Positions 63,457 through 64,000 of a stretch of DNA of 64,000 nucleotides are shown here, one piece after another. The position numbers and the translations under genes are program-made. How positions within the stretch are numbered: the first letter of the stretch is position 1; each line of letters starts with the position of its first letter. Source of the DNA: Methanolobus chelungpuianus (lineage in GTDB: Archaea; Halobacteriota; Methanosarcinia; Methanosarcinales; Methanosarcinaceae); the NCBI RefSeq assembly GCF_024500045.1, contig NZ_JTEO01000006.1, positions 248,001 to 312,000 of the forward strand, written 5' to 3'. The notes beneath the pieces were generated by a model. That model was not told the DNA's origin, searched no databases, and saw nothing but the letters and a program-made list of their open reading frames with translations.

Positions 63457-64000
63457 ATGCAAGAATCTATCAACCTTATCCAAGCACATGCTACTAAACT
63501 AAGAAAACTGGAAGAAAATGAAAAATCTCTTTTTGAACAATTAAACAACCTCGACGCTGAGACTATAAGCAAGCTAATCGATATTTTTGAAATTCAATAC
63601 TTTCAGCCAGTTAATCTCCTGCGCTTTGAAATATTGCAACATATAAAAGATAAAAAGGTAGTGACACCTAAATTAGTCGAAGAGATTAAGGATAAGATAG
63701 TAGCAAAAGATAAAGTTTATTTTTCAAAATATGGTGATGAATTAGTAGATGGGTTGTTGAATTATCCTGAGAAAAAGAAGACACCCTTTGTGAACTGGAA
63801 AAAATATTTCAGTGTATGCTTCCCCTTCTTTTATCTTCCAAAGGATAAAATAGAAGTTGATAGTGCTCTTGCGAAAATTGCAAATAATCTAATTAAGACT
63901 TTAGAGTTAAAGCAATACAAAACTCATATAATAGGATTTGAAGGAGCCCAAAATTATGGTGCTTCATTTTGCTGGATTGCTCTATTTCCAAATAAAAGAG
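63457..64000 (+). CDS. Unknown protein, N-terminal part, runs off the window
   Basis: ATG 63457 opens 181 codons to the edge. The start is helical (LIQAHATKLRKLEENEKSLF), then VNWKKYFSVCFPFFYLPKDK. I do not recognise the domain. The upstream gap (63096-63456) includes an AT-rich run (TATATATATATAC) and a TATA box TATTTATATA near 63394. Neighbouring genes suggest an anti-foreign-DNA locus. Confidence 0.55.
   Translation, partial: MQESINLIQAHATKLRKLEENEKSLFEQLNNLDAETISKLIDIFEIQYFQPVNLLRFEILQHIKDKKVVTPKLVEEIKDKIVAKDKVYFSKYGDELVDGLLNYPEKKKTPFVNWKKYFSVCFPFFYLPKDKIEVDSALAKIANNLIKTLELKQYKTHIIGFEGAQNYGASFCWIALFPNKR

Overview
The window looks like a methylotrophic methanogenic archaeon of the Methanosarcinaceae (Methanolobus/Methanomethylovorans-like). 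This placement is an inference from gene content: a methanogenesis marker 16-type protein, Sep-tRNA:Cys-tRNA synthase, archaeal Pth2, archaeal TATA-type promoters, B12-cap proteins of the methyltransferase type, and hgcAB. Much of the window is concerned with sulfur, cysteine and metallocofactors; the last 13 kb is an uncharacterised accessory region.

Layout. 1-0.4 kb: 5' end of hcp (hybrid cluster protein). 0.4-1.6 kb: non-coding, with a conserved ~240 bp repeat and a transposase scrap. 1.6-6.1 kb: a giant exported multicopper oxidase. 6.3-6.9 kb: a decayed insertion sequence. 7.4-13.5 kb: a nitrogenase-like HDK system (not nitrogen fixation by appearance) whose H gene is divergent from an AbrB-like gene, hgcA and hgcB (mercury methylation), followed by the D and K genes. 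13.6-19 kb: CBS protein, a frameshifted CMD-family gene, an A73 tRNA-Cys, membrane protein, winged-helix regulator, decayed nitrogenase-like K pseudogene, glutaredoxin and a Tau/Ssu-type binding protein. 19.2-22.6 kb: four-gene marker 16 operon. 22.8-27.6 kb: small membrane proteins and a Pst-like ABC transporter whose ATPase carries a TusA-like tail.

28-48.5 kb is a sulfur assimilation and cysteine island: a radical SAM gene with a frameshift, a DUF59 protein, cysE, cysK, thiI, metX-CBS, pdxS, metY, pscS (SepCysS), four tRNA-Cys genes, three small B12-cap proteins ending in Tyr-Cys(-Cys), a Cys-rich HTH protein, pth2, a sulfonate-type ABC pair, larE, and nifS-moeB-moaD-moaE. Two DNA motifs tie it together. 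One is a palindrome TTCACAATTGTGAA at transcription start regions of metX, the tRNA-Cys genes, nifS/larE and a frameshifted winged-helix gene at 48.7-49.0 kb, which is a candidate for the cognate repressor. The other is GGC-N7-GCC at a fixed 21-nt offset from the TATA box in five promoters, four of which drive tRNA-Cys genes.

49.4-51.1 kb holds a second copy of the 240 bp repeat and a dead IS5-type transposase. 51.3-60.8 kb is a single-direction, tightly packed run of nine genes: a 41-aa peptide, B-box/rhodanese, NYN-LOTUS RNase, epimerase, glycosyltransferase, radical SAM, WG-repeat/P-loop kinase, nucleotidyltransferase/tyrosine-phosphatase fusion, and carbamoyltransferase. I do not recognise this set as a described system; it is the best candidate for a new pathway. 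60.9-64 kb has nuclease- and DNA-repair-like genes (zinc-ribbon/HNH-like, PD-(D/E)XK, uracil-DNA-glycosylase-like) and a partial unknown gene.
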